A stretch of 64,000 nt of DNA. It comes from Microvelia longipes. Lineage: Eukaryota; Arthropoda; Insecta; Hemiptera; Veliidae. The stretch lies in the NCBI GenBank assembly GCA_018340805.1, contig JACMZG010001911.1, positions 51,875,657 through 51,939,656 on the forward strand, given 5' to 3'. Within the stretch, counting starts at the first letter, position 1. Each line of letters opens with the position of its first letter. This document shows, piece by piece, positions 1 through 11,262 of this stretch. The notes beneath the pieces were generated by a model. The model saw nothing but the letters and a program-made list of their open reading frames with translations, ran no database searches and was not told the origin of the DNA. The translations under genes and the position numbers were made by a program.

Positions 1-778
1 ACAAGGGAAAATTAATACATAAAATAAATAATTGTACACAATCCCAGAGCAACTACTCATTATTTATTTATTTTTTATTCTCATTTTTCATTTTAATTTT
101 GGTATTTTTAGCACCATATTTAATTATATTATATTTATAATAATTACAATAATTAAAGGATAAGGATTTCACACCTCTAGGATCAAATTTGAAAGAAGAA
201 TGAAAATTAACGATTAGCAGGTTTCCTTTTAAGACAATTTTTTTCCATATATAAGACAATGATGACATTTAAATAACACTATAAAGTTAAGATAATTAAT
301 TTTGAAAAAAAATAATTTGGACTTGCAATTGACCAACACTAAGTAATAGCTACAGGAGTTTGGTGGTGTCCATTGACTACTCATCTACCATCGTTAAAAA
401 TTATCTCTTATTTAAATTTGGCAGGTTTTTTTTAAATAATAGAAACTTATAATTTTTGTTTACATTACTTTAATATTAGCAGATTAACCAATAAATAGTG
501 TAACGCCAGATTTACAATGCATGGTGTTATACATTTCCTTAACTTCTTAGTTTACCTTTCCCTTAAATAAGTACTTTATAACAGTAAATAAGGTAGATAA
601 CTAAACTAAAGGGAAAAGGGGTAATTTGGAGAAAGGAAAATGAATTATTAATAAATAATTAACATAAATTATCCACTCTACTTTATATTTAAGAGAAAAC
701 AATTCCTTAAAAAAATTGTTCCTAAAAAAATATTTGCTTTAGTTACAGTATTTTATAAAATTAAACTTGTTTATTGAC
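1..778. other. AT-rich intergenic stretch
   Basis: No exon-like reading frame, RNA gene or clear repeat boundary was recognised here. The sequence is A/T rich with only short open frames. Confidence 0.5.
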
Positions 779-1311
779 CTACACTGGATGGTCCAAAAGT
801 CTACCCCCATCACCCCTCATAAATGTAAGACACAAACTAATAAAATTTAGGTTACATTTCCTGTATAAAGAGAACTTTCTTTTGGTGGTGTTGTTAATTT
901 TGTGTGTACCAGACAACAGTGGATTTTGCAAAAAAAATAGGAAGAAGTAAAATGAAAGGTATTATTTAAATGGTCTTTAGAGGTTCTAGGGAAAAATACA
1001 TTTTGCCTCTAGCATATTTTTGTATAAAATTGCTATTTTGGCAGGGATTAGTGCCCAAAATGTACAAATTGGACTTCTTAACTCAAAATTTAGGGTCCAA
1101 TATTGACATTAGTAAGAATATCCCATGAGTGACAATGCCTTATTTTCGGCTAAAGAACAAGAATCATTGATTACCCCTAATTTTAAGGTATTTATAGTTA
1201 CTAATGCTGCTAGATTTAAAGTAAAAAATTCCCTTTAAAACAGTACCTCCCGTTTTATTAATTAATGCCCAATTGTTCAATATTTAAGGGGGCTTTTGAA
1301 CAACCCTGTAT
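779..1311. mobile_element. MITE-like element with TACA..GG termini
   Basis: The left end reads TACACTGGATGGTCCAAAAG followed by a C run. The reverse complement of the right end reads TACAGGGTTGTTCAAAAG followed by a C run, so the two ends form imperfect inverted repeats of about 25 bp. A TA lies at each boundary, which would fit a Tc1/mariner-type target duplication. The interior has no coding frame. The family name is not known; a short non-autonomous DNA transposon is the best reading. Confidence 0.55.
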
Positions 1312-2661
1312 AAAAGCAGAAAATGCTACATGAGACAGGGTTAAATCAAACATGATGACAAAGACTTATTCAGACATCCAAAAGCACAAATATCGTGCTT
1401 TATTTAACTATGACTAAAACATCATAATATCATCAGTTATTAAAAATTAAAATTATTTTTTTCACTTCTTTCAAATTTGACATAAATGCTTTTTGTCATT
1501 TTTTCTGCTTAGTTTACTTATTCAATTAGGGAGGGTATTATACAATATAACTTTATATAACTTTGAATAATATTGATAAATAACAGGCAACAAAAGCTAT
1601 AAAAATAATCATCACATATACTCAAACAAATTCAATATGGAATTGAAATTGATTGTAGAGGAAAATACACATTTAAATGGTTCATTATGCTTTATAGACC
1701 AATCACACTGTGTGAAAAGACACTATTTTCTTTCTGCCATCAATCCTCTGGGCATAAGTAGCTTTAGATTTAGATTATGATTTCACTAAATTTTTGAAAA
1801 ATATAAACTGCAAGAGGCATTAAGAAGAACCAAATCTTATGAGTATTCTTGAAACATTAGTACAGTCAGTTTTAAAAAATAGAAACCTGCCAAGTTTGTT
1901 TCGCTTGTTGTTTTCAATTGGCCTTTGATGGTTAATTTAGTATTGAATGCCAGATAAAAACAATAGTGTTATTTTGGCACTTAAATTAGTGTCAAAACCA
2001 CTAAATTAATTACTTATATTTTGGCGGTGATCTAAAGTCAAAATTAAAATTTTTTTTTTCCTCTACATTACTTAACTAAACTAAACAAAATAAATAATTG
2101 TATTACATTAAAAATAAATTGCTAAATAACAATAATTTTGCATTAATTTTACATGTTATTAAACACACCTTTATAACAACAACATTTTCATTGATTTACA
2201 AATTTTATTTTTTCACAGTTTTAATTAATTGACAGTCATTTTCATGAGTAATATAAATATAGTTAATTCAGTAAATTCTTACACAGAATAAAATAAACAA
2301 ACAAAATGTTTTAAAAGCTTTGTGCCCAACTTTTAAAGATAATTACAAAATGAGCCATTCTAGTTTAAACATATGTATTAGTTGCATATAACTAGGAAAC
2401 AGTGATTAATATTAATGAGCGATTAATTAAATAAGGAATAAACATAGATTTCTTCAAACAAGAATAACAAAATTTTTAACCCTGTAATTTTATCTGCTTT
2501 TACGCAATTTAATAATTATATGTTAATAAATATTAAATAACAAATATTAAGTTACATTTCATTAATAGGAATTTAGGGAATTAATTATTTATGTATACGA
2601 CAAAATAAGGTATGAATGACCAGAATAAATTCTGCAAATATGTTTTTAAGAATTAATAAGA
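1312..2661. other. AT-rich intergenic stretch
   Basis: No gene or repeat boundary recognised. Only short A/T-rich frames are present. Confidence 0.5.
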
Positions 2662-3340
2662 TAGTCCAAGAGCCAGACCTGAAAAAATGTGACTCATTTA
2701 GTACTACTTCAAACCAAATATTTCTGAAATACCTTAAATTATGAAGAAAAGCATAATCTGCCTCCAGAGTGTAGCCCTTCATATGACGACCTGCTCAAAA
2801 TTTTATTAAATCTCACAAATTTTATTTTTCTTTAAATAAGTGGTACCCTGTGGGTCATGTGCAAAACATGAATAGAACATTTTTTAAAGACGATAAAAGG
2901 TCCAATCTATCATGCATTCAATCATCAAAATCGGATAACTACAACTAAAGTAATGGCTCTTTCAAAAACACCAAAAAATTGTTAATTTAGGCAGTCAGCA
3001 AATTTCTTTAAAAAATATTGACTTTTTGTAGATTTTCAGCTATTTACAAATGACATATTAGTGTTGTTATCGGAGTTGATAAAAAAATACTCGTTTAGAG
3101 TAAATTTTGTCAGCTGTAAAAAAAATGTTTCTTTCTGTTTGGCACACGACCTACAGGGAAACCACTTAATTTCATAAAAGGAATTTGTGGTTATTTTTAA
3201 TATTTGAGCGAGCACTTTATATGAATAAATAGGCTCATAGGAATAAAGGGCTCCACTCTGGACTCTGGATTTTCAGACAAATTTGGTTTGAAGAAGTACA
3301 AAATGAGTCACATTTTTTTCAGGTCTGGCTCTTGGGCTAA
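2662..3340. mobile_element. fold-back element with long inverted repeats
   Basis: Bases 2662-2786 are repeated inverted at about 3246-3340 (shared stretch around AGCCAGACCTGAAAAAA). An inner pair also matches: about 2838-2880 (AAGTGGTACCCTGTGGGTC) with about 3138-3175. The arms therefore reach nearly 200 bp with internal gaps. No coding frame lies inside. This looks like a long-TIR MITE or the remnant of a DNA transposon. The open frame at 2585-2782 on the minus strand only reflects the arm. Confidence 0.6.
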
Positions 3341-3855
3341 GAGAATAGCAACAATCTAATAATTCATTTAGTTTTGCATAATTATTTAACTTTTAGATAA
3401 TCTACCAAATCAAACCTTAGATCTTCTAAATTTTATTATAAAACATGCAAATTTATACCACATACTATTTAATACCTATATTCCTTAACAAGATATTTTA
3501 ATTGTTGTTTAACATTTGGTTGTTCATACCTCAACAGATGTCAGAAAAATTAATGCATCTGATTTATTCAGGAACTTAACAGCTTTTAATCCATTGATCG
3601 TCAATACTTAAGATGGACAAACAGTAAAAGAAGATATTTAATTAATAAGTTTGTATACATACAAATTTTGAGTTTAAGTGCAAGTATTAATACATTTATT
3701 AATTGCGATTCAACTCAAAAGAACTAAGTTCCACCAATACATGAATATAATGTCAGGAACAGGTGAGTGTTGCTATCACTACTGAAGGTAGTTTTTTTAT
3801 ATAATAATAAACTACCCCAATTTTTTTTTATTCGCATTGCCTTTTTCCTTAGAGT
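3341..3855. other. AT-rich intergenic stretch
   Basis: Nothing recognised. Confidence 0.5.
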
Positions 3856-4103
3856 AACGGTTAGGACCGTTCTGGTAATATCACGGAAGTTAAGCAGCAT
3901 TGACTATGGTCAGTATTCGGACTGATGACTGCCCAATCCAATACTATTCATAAGAGGCAGATACAAAGCAGGAGTTGACGTAGGTTACATTACCTACCAG
4001 CAAGCAACAATGTCTAACACCAAAGATAAATGCTACGATACACTTAAGCGTTTGGCGTGATCATTTCCAATAAGCCTTATGCAACATAATATAATTAAAG
4101 GAA
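3856..4103 (+). mobile_element. 5S rRNA-derived SINE-like sequence
   Basis: Bases about 3856-3935 resemble the middle and 3' half of arthropod 5S rRNA. The block TCACGGAAGTTAAGCAGC at 3881-3898 matches the 5S internal promoter box A region, and the later part (GGTCAGTA, then GATGACTGCC) matches the intermediate element and box C area. The 5S-like head is followed by about 160 bp of unrelated sequence, as in SINEs with 5S-derived heads. Too many mismatches and the wrong ends exclude a functional 5S gene. An isolated 5S pseudogene is the alternative. Confidence 0.6.
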
Positions 4104-4112
4104 GTAATAAAC

Positions 4113-4162
4113 CAAAGATTACGTAGTATACTATAATATATATGGTATACTACATAATCTTT
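4113..4162. repeat. 50-bp palindrome flanked by 9-bp direct repeats
   Basis: Arms of 18 bp (AAAGATTACGTAGTATAC and its inverted copy with one mismatch) surround a TA-rich loop. The direct repeat GTAATAAAC flanks it at 4104-4112 and 4163-4171, so this looks like the insertion of a tiny palindromic element with a 9-bp target duplication. Confidence 0.55.
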
Positions 4163-4171
4163 GTAATAAAC

Positions 4172-5127
4172 ATTGCAATATGGTCCATAGATAACCAAGC
4201 TAATCAATATAAAATAATTATGTTTAAGTATTATTAAATTTTAATTAAGATGTCTGAAAAAAACAATAAATAATAATTACACTAATCAGTGCTGAATGGT
4301 GTAATTATTATTAAACTGTGATGAATGTGACATTAAAAAATTAGTATTTACGCATAAACAAAATTATTCAATTAACCAGTTATTATTTGTTTGTTACAAC
4401 AGACCAAAAGAATCATATTATCATGCAAACAACTTTTAGGTTAACTTCCGTGATATGAAATAACTTTAGTAATGAGTCAAGATATACTCGATATACTCGA
4501 AATATTTCTTATAAAAAATACAGCAAATACACAAGGGGTTGATATATTTTACATCACACAATATAACAAGTTTAAAATATTCAGAATACATAATATAGGA
4601 TAGTTATCAAGTGAAAAATAATTAATTAAAAATGTTTAACAAAAGCTGATTACTAAAATTTGTTGGTAGAATTTATTTTACTAAAAATATTAGCAAAACA
4701 TAAAACAATTTAATACAGGTTTATTTTAACAATTTTATTTAAAGGGTTAGCTTTTTTAGAAATGTTATAAATAGTTTCTAACCATATTAATAAATATTTA
4801 TTTATATACTTTTTTTGTAACTCATAAATACAACTTTATTACAATGTTGTGTACAAAGAAAGATTATATTTGATTAAAAAATTAATTCATTAGATTTTAT
4901 AAAACTAAAATTTAAAAGAATATTTATTTGTGAGATCTTATGATTTCCACTTGAGATGTGAATAAGGGAGATCTAAGACTTAAAAATCTCTGTAATTCGT
5001 TCAGTTTTGTAGATCATTGTGTGGGCCCATCTATGATGTCTTACATATCTGAAAATGCCTCCCACAACCGAAGTGGGATCTAGGATTCAGTACCTACATT
5101 GATGCAGTAACCGCTGGTAGACTTCAA
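4172..5127. other. AT-rich intergenic stretch
   Basis: Nothing recognised apart from simple A/T tracts. Confidence 0.5.
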
Positions 5128-5520
5128 TCATGCATTTCAACTAAATTCAGCTTCATTCAATCAATTAAGATTTGTTAGTTTACACTGATGTCTCTAATGA
5201 TTCAAATCAACAAAAAGGTAGAGCAATATACTAGATATTTGTAGATATATTGTACCATACTGTATTTATACATAAGGGTTAATTAAAATATAATTAAGAT
5301 ACAAAGTAGACCAAAATAAATAACTTTGAAAAAAAACTTTTTTGATAAAAAAATGATAGCGACCTAAAAAGTGTAGGTTCAATCCTGGTCAGGGCCTCTG
5401 GGATTTTCTTGTGAGAGATGGAAATCCTCACGTGTGTTGTCCGAAATGTCAAAAGGGTCGTTAAGTCAGTGGTTCCAAGCTGTCACATACGGAAGACCTT
5501 AATCTTCAAAATAATGACAT
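5128..5520 (+). mobile_element. dispersed repeat with tRNA-SINE-like tail, copy A
   Basis: About 210 bp starting near TCATGCATTTCAACTAAATT is repeated in direct orientation at 8388-8590 with roughly four fifths identity by eye. It is followed by GGTTCAATCCTGG (about 5368), which resembles a polymerase III B box, and then by a GATGGAAATCC..TTAAG..GGTGGTT-type segment that recurs at 8640-8700 and 52184-52260. The second part is probably a 5'-truncated tRNA-derived SINE. Whether the first 210 bp belong to the same element is inferred from the shared junction in both copies. Confidence 0.5.
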
Positions 5521-6612
5521 TCATACTTCTCACTTGTTCATATTTCATAATTACTTATTTGTTTTGCATAATATTTGTACACTTAACGATTCAGGACCTT
5601 AATTAGATTCAGCTTTTGCTAACTTTTTGTTATATTAGATCCAGTCTTATTATTTGTGATAATAAACAAAAAATAACAATATTAAATAGTGTATATTAAA
5701 TATGAATAAGTATTGTTTACATAATCAACACATAAAAACAAGTAAGTTGACAAAAAATAATGGACTATACTTAATTAGAGATTTTTAAAGAAAAGTTAGA
5801 TGGTTGATATTTTTCCAAAAGGTGAGGGAACTGATTTTAGGGACATGTTTAAGTTTTTACATTACATATAAAAACTGAACTAAAGTGCTGTATTTGTAAT
5901 CAACAATTTTGACATATTTTCTGTCATTATTAGTTCAAGTAAACAAATAATTATGGTATTTTATACAAACTATGAAAAAACGAAAGAAGTTCAGAAAATC
6001 ATTTGCAGTTTACCAAATTTATTTCTTTTATTTATTCCCTTTGTATAAGAGAATTGAAAAAAAATATAAAGTTATTTTGATTTGATTTTGGTATACATAT
6101 ATATTTTTCCATACAGGTGACAAATTAAATAAAAAATAGGATATTTCAAATATTGAATAACAATATGTTATTTAATTATCTACGAATCTAGCATGTAAAT
6201 GGAGATTGTTTTGTTTTTAAAGCTTTTTATATGGACAGATTAAAAGATTTGATACAAGTAAAATACATAGTTTTAAACAAATAGGTTGATAATCACTTGG
6301 TGGTTCAAATGACCAGGTATTTTTTGAGTAGAAATTATCTCATTTGCAAAAGATGTGCATTTTTAAGTAACTATTATCAAATTTATGTAGAATAATACTG
6401 GTTATTAAAGGGTATATCAACAATTAATGTTTATTAAATAAATCAGTAAGGCAGTTTTAAAATTATAGAAACACATGATGTTAAGCTAATTTGATAACTT
6501 TTACATTCTATAATGTAAAAGGGGGTTGCTATCAACCCCCTCCCTAAGTAATTCTTAAATTAAGCATCAAGTAAAATTTGAATAGACAGCTAGACTAAAT
6601 TCTTTAAGTTGT
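5521..6612. other. AT-rich intergenic stretch
   Basis: No gene recognised. A small hairpin (GGGGGTTG / CAACCCCC) lies near 6521-6541. Confidence 0.45.
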
Positions 6613-7066
6613 TAGCCAAAGAAACTAATACTTAGAGGGAGGATACAACAACTCTTATCATTCCCTGGGTAGTGTAGTACCATAACTGTACATTGGTGAT
6701 GTCATTTTTTTTATATTTCATAATATTTACCATTCCATGTAGAACTTACTTGTCTTAAATTAAGTAAAATTAATCTAAAATAAGTTTTAATTACTGTCTA
6801 TTGTATATAATCTTTAATTATCTATGTGGTATAAAGTAATTTAATGTGACGTATCTGAAATACGCCCGCCGTTTGCAGGGCGCGTTATAAGACATGTGCT
6901 CTGAAAAGGGATGTAGAGGGGTGGGAAGTCTCTAGTCTCTCTTTAGGGAGAATCTAGCAAGAGTAAGTCCCAATATGGTACCTTATGGAAGCTGTCTCAC
7001 TTCTCCTTATCACTGTGTTATTTTATGTTAGTCCTCCCTCTAAGTATTAGTCTCTTTGTTGGTAGT
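6613..7066. mobile_element. MITE-like element, ~450 bp
   Basis: The left end (about 6615-6641, containing AAACTAATACTTAGAGGGAG) is repeated inverted at 7031-7060 (CCTCCCTCTAAGTATTAGTC). The interior has no coding frame and includes a short GC-richer patch near 6865-6885. A related end recurs at about 41127-41155 in a CenG1A intron. Confidence 0.55.
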
Positions 7067-8387
7067 ACTGACTGGTGATAAGGGATATGATAAGGCCTTA
7101 TTTTTTCAAACAATGTTGCAACTATTATAAAGTTAATCAAAAAGTTGATTTATTCAAATTTTGTTCAATATTTAAGGCAAAATTTTATGTTTTAGTTAAT
7201 ATATGTTCTTATATTCATTTCATAAGAAATAAACTCTCAAATATCACTTTGCATTAATAAAAGTCAGTTTGTATGAGAAGTCCCATAGTAAAGGATAGGA
7301 TGTTTAGAAAATAATTTGTGGTGGGAACTCGAAAACCTTCCCATACAGGTTACTTTGCCCAGCTTTATCATCTCATCTGAAAGCTAACTTGTGACTAAAA
7401 CCACAAGGTTCTTACAATTAATTAGTCAGGACCATAGAGGAATATTACTACATTATTATTAATACATTAAGAGGCTCAAAACATATTTTTGGAGCTCTCA
7501 GGGGCTCTGTGTAACCTCATTGCAACATTTTTTAAAATTTGTTAAGGTCATAATAAACCAATCGTTATAAGCTTTTTGTACATTGTTTTGATTTATAAAC
7601 ATTCTATTACAAGTTACATTAATTTGAACTGTTTATTTGATTACATTATGATCGGAGGTGTTCAGGTTGTTTTTTGTTTCATTCAAAATTGAATTGATAG
7701 GGTCTCTGTAGTAATAACTCTATTGTCAAGCCATAAAAAATAATGGTTATAAGTGAATTTATAATAACAAAAAATATATTAAAAACCCTATGTAAAACTG
7801 GTAGAGTAAGAACTCAGATTTATACAACACTATTTTAATTGAGTTTTGAACTTATTATTTAAATTTTTTTTTGTAGAAGAAACAGAAAAATAAGGAAAAG
7901 TAAAAACTCTAGAAGATTAATTTGTAATTTCTACTAAGGAATATATATATAGTTTTTAAATTTTATTTAATTTGTTATCTATTATCTCTACATTTTTAAT
8001 CAAGTTTTTAATAAACAACTACAATTTTTTATGGTTATTTTTTTACTAACGATTTCTTAGTAAATAAGTCATTTGAAAGAATTATTCTATAAAAACCTTG
8101 ATACTTACGACTGTTAAACAATTTAAGGTTACCCCGGTTTATATTTACACCAAAATTTATCAATTAATATTAGTTACAGGTAGAGCTGTTGATTAAGCCA
8201 AATTTTTTCCCAAACATTTGTAGGTATCGAAAGCAATACCTTTACTTAAATAGCTTTGAAAAATGTGGCTGAAATTCACATTAGCTACTTAAATAACTAA
8301 ATAAAATTATTCCTAAATTCAGGCATTAAGTTCTAATTTTTAAATAACTCAATTTTAACTTATTTACAATCAATTTAACTATTTTCT
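7067..8387. other. AT-rich intergenic stretch
   Basis: No exon or repeat end recognised. Confidence 0.45.
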
Positions 8388-8725
8388 CATGCATTTCAAC
8401 TAAATTTATTAGTGCTTTCATTCTACTATTTTAGTCTACACTGATGTTTTTTGTGAATAAAGTCAATAAAAAATAAAAAAAGGTAGTGCAATATACTAGA
8501 TATTTGTAGAAATATTGAATTCATACATAAGGGTTAATTCAAATATGATTAAGATACAAAGTAGACCAAAATAAACAACTTTTTTTGTAAAACAACTTAG
8601 CTGAGGTAACATTAAGCACGTGTCTGCCGCCCAGCCTCTAGGATTCTTTTGCAAGGGATGCAAATTCTTACGTCTTATGAAAGGGTAATGTAAAAGATCC
8701 CTGACCCTGAATGAACTTCAGGGTC
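8388..8725 (+). mobile_element. dispersed repeat with SINE-like tail, copy B
   Basis: Second copy of the element at 5128-5520. The shared core includes GCAATATACTAGATATTTGT, and both copies run into a segment containing GGATTCTTTTGC / GGATTTTCTTGT and a GATGNAAATYCTYACG block. The order and orientation match copy A. Confidence 0.5.
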
Positions 8726-9364
8726 ATTTACTATCACTAAATAACTTGGTGAAAAAACAATACATATCAATAAAAATAATGGTATTGTATTGGAGATAAA
8801 AGAGGTATCATCAGGAAGTATCCACAAAATTCAAACACCAATAATTATCTAACTTTGTGAAAAGAAAACAATCCAGGCAAAACAATAATTTTGGCCTTTT
8901 GGTTAAACAATATTTTATATATTTTTTAAGTAATCTGTACTCACTTACTAGTAATATATACTCCTCTTAATTAGATCAAATGGTGAATTTAAACAAATAA
9001 ATAAATAAAAACATAAGGATTTACTCTATTTTTAGCTAACAATTTTACATCTAATAATTTGTTAATACATGCTTAGGGTAAAGGAAACAATAAATTCCTT
9101 AATTATATGTTTCAGTGCTAGAAAAAATATATTGAAAGTATTTATTTAATAATAATTAAAGTATAAAAATCTTATAAGTTTGAACTAAAACAAAATAACT
9201 TAAAGTAGTCAAGAACCAAATATAGATTTGTTGAAATGGGTAATCATATTAAGTAAGGTATACACAACCTGAATGGTTAAAAAGCATATGTTTAAGAATC
9301 AAGAGTATAATAGCAATCTATTAACTCTAAATAGTTGGAACCTTAAAGTTAATTAGTAAGTAAA
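8726..9364. other. AT-rich intergenic stretch
   Basis: Nothing recognised. Confidence 0.45.
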
Positions 9365-9460
9365 AATGACAGATAGCTGAGAGTAAAATTAGTTGGACAC
9401 AATCCACTGCCAAATTTAAAAGCTTCGAGAGCAGGTGATTCTCCCATCATCAGGTTAGTC
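9365..9460 (-). mobile_element. Penelope-like tail remnant with degenerate hammerhead-like motif
   Basis: On the minus strand CTGATGA (9447-9453) is followed by a GGGAG..CTC-type stem and then GAAGCTT, a decayed form of GAAA plus a short palindrome. About 40 bp further on, the text GTCCAACTAATTTTA is shared with 11239-11253 (plus strand), which is preceded by a similar GATGATGGGAG block. The two are therefore diverged copies of one family. Assignment to Penelope-like elements rests on resemblance to the better copies at 35.2 and 35.9 kb. Confidence 0.4.
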
Positions 9461-9529
9461 TTGAGAAAGACAGGATGGTTAGAGCCAGAGACTATAGATA
9501 CTTAAACAGTAAGACTGTCGACTCAATGG

Positions 9530-10227
9530 TGGGAAAATTTGGATTCCGGTCGACTCTAGCGCTGCGGCGGACTACCTTTCAATGAGTGGGCGTGTCTTTA
9601 ACTTTCCCGCTTTATGCCCACAGTCAGTTTGAATTTAATTTCTATACTTTGTATAATTATACTTCTAACTAACCCTACCACTTTAATCTTACACAGAACA
9701 CTTGATTATTTTAAGTTTTTCATTTAGTAATTTATTAATTTAATTGATTCAATCAGGTAATAATGAAATAGTGGCTAAAGTTTTACACGTGCTAAAAGAT
9801 AGATTTTGGCATTTAATGCAGCCTGTATTTTAATTACATCGGCGAGATGCGCACATGTGAATAAATGTAATTACTTGATAAAATCGACTAAATCAATAAG
9901 TTAATTAATTGAAATATACTTATCTGCCATCATTAGCGTTCTCTAGAAGTTTTAAAAAGGTTTCTATTTACTTTTAGTTTCTGAATTTTGGAAATACAGA
10001 ACATGCAACGGCGAACCGTTTTGGTGAAAAATACATACAGAAAACAATCAATTTTATAATAATAATAAATGTAGCTGTCATAACCAAGAATTGCATGGTA
10101 TTCATAAAATTTAAATATAATCAGTCATTTTTTGAAAGCTGTTGGGGTTAGTTTATAAGTTCTCCGCACCGGTCCGCCGCAGCGTTATTTTTAGTAGCTT
10201 GCGATAATCGAGTCCAAACTTTTCCTC
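9530..10227. mobile_element. DNA-transposon-like element with GCTGCGGCGGA termini
   Basis: GGGAAAATTTGGA..GCTGCGGCGGA at 9531-9571 is mirrored by TCCGCCGCAGC..TCCAAACTTTTCC at 10173-10225, giving imperfect inverted ends of about 45-55 bp. The interior of about 600 bp has no coding frame. It is probably a non-autonomous element; the superfamily is unknown. Confidence 0.55.
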
Positions 10228-10317
10228 ATTTAAGTTAACCCCCCCTTGTTAGAGCACAATAAGAGACCCACCCCCAAAACCCAAAACAAATAAATATACG
10301 AGTAGATGGTGTGAATG

Positions 10318-10640
10318 GATCCATCATAAATAATAAAAGAAAGAAGTCTCTCCACAAAACAAACTTTATGGCAAAGCGCTTTTAACCTAACTAGAGGCCA
10401 TCATCAGTGCAAAACGTTGAGATGTTAAAGAAGAAGAGAAGTGAGTCTATGTCTTACTAGGCATTAGAGGTATTGAGTCTGACTCTAATACCTAGTAAGA
10501 AAACATACACTCACTTCTCTACTTCTTTAACATCTCAACGGTTTTGCACTGATGATGGCCTCTAGTTAGACTGAAAGAGCTTTGCCAATAAAGTTTTGTT
10601 TTGAGGAGAGACTTCTTCAAGGCTGGATTCATTATAATAC
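10318..10640. mobile_element. fold-back element with hammerhead-like motifs in both arms
   Basis: The sequence is a near-perfect inverted repeat with arms of about 115 bp around 10470. Each arm, read outward, contains CTGATGA (minus 10401-10407; plus 10549-10555). After a short stem region comes GAAA (plus 10573-10576) or AAAA (minus arm), then GCGC or its decayed form, then TTTGC. Three bases before CTGATGA (GCA) can pair with the TGC after the putative cleavage site. This fits inverted pseudo-LTR pieces of a Penelope-like element; a different hammerhead-bearing retroelement is possible. Confidence 0.5.
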
Positions 10641-10870
10641 TCTTTACACACCCCATTGTAGACAGCAGGGTGTGTAAAGAGGAACACACCAAAATGAGGG
10701 AAATGTTTAGCTGTCAAATAAATGTTTGTTGTGGTGGTTGTCCATTATAATACTCTTACTCCCTGCTATATGGTAAGTAACTTATATACCTGGGAGCTTC
10801 CCCTAGAAACTTATCTACCTGGGGGACCCCAGGTAGATAAGTTTCAAAGTGTTCTCTAAGGTTGTTGATA
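10641..10870. repeat. cluster of short hairpins
   Basis: Inverted pairs visible by eye are CTCTTTACACACCC / GGGTGTGTAAAGAG (10651-10682) and AAACTTATCTACCTGGG / CCCAGGTAGATAAGTTT (10807-10845). The text CCATTATAATACTCTT recurs around 10639 and 10741. These are probably relics of small palindromic elements. Confidence 0.5.
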
Positions 10871-10877
10871 CTTGCCT

Positions 10878-11061
10878 ATTATACTACGACACACGTCTAA
10901 AATCAGTTGACAGCGTGAGAAAATAATGTAAGGGAGCCAATGAGGTTAGTCCTTGATGTTAAACCACTCCCTCAATTTCAAATTAGGCCAACCTTATTGG
11001 TTTCTCAACACTATTTTCCCACGCTTTCAACTGATTTTAGCCGTGTGTCATACTATAAGTC
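10878..11061. mobile_element. palindromic MITE (ACACGGCTAAAATC family), copy 1
   Basis: The ends are inverted repeats. The left has ACACGTCTAAAATCAGTTGA, CAGCGTGAGAAAATAATGT, then an AACCAATGAGGTT-like block. The right has the complement ending in GATTTTAGCCGTGTGTCATA. The element is about 175 bp and non-coding. Four related copies occur at about 39.5-40.4 (long form), 41.4, 45.0 and 52.1 kb. Confidence 0.7.
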
Positions 11062-11129
11062 ATACATAAGGTTATATGTAGGATTTAGGGGTCGTAATGT
11101 GTAGGGCGTCAGGTTAAAACACTGACAAC

Positions 11130-11262
11130 CTACACATAACACACATCGTCTTTCTTAAGACGAACATGATGATGGGAGAAGAGCCTACTCCTAAAACGTT
11201 GTATTGTAGATAACATTGACAATGGATTACGTCCAACTAATTTTAATTATAATTACCCATTG
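11130..11262 (+). mobile_element. Penelope-like tail remnant, plus-strand copy
   Basis: GATGATGGGAGAAGAG..CTACTCC, followed by AAAACGTT (ACGT palindrome) at about 11165-11203, and then GTCCAACTAATTTTA, parallels the minus-strand copy at 9365-9460. Hammerhead-core positions are partly lost (ATGATGA instead of CTGATGA). Confidence 0.4.

Noticed and set aside
3856..3935. Functional 5S rRNA gene
   Set aside because: Many mismatches, missing 5' part and wrong 3' end.
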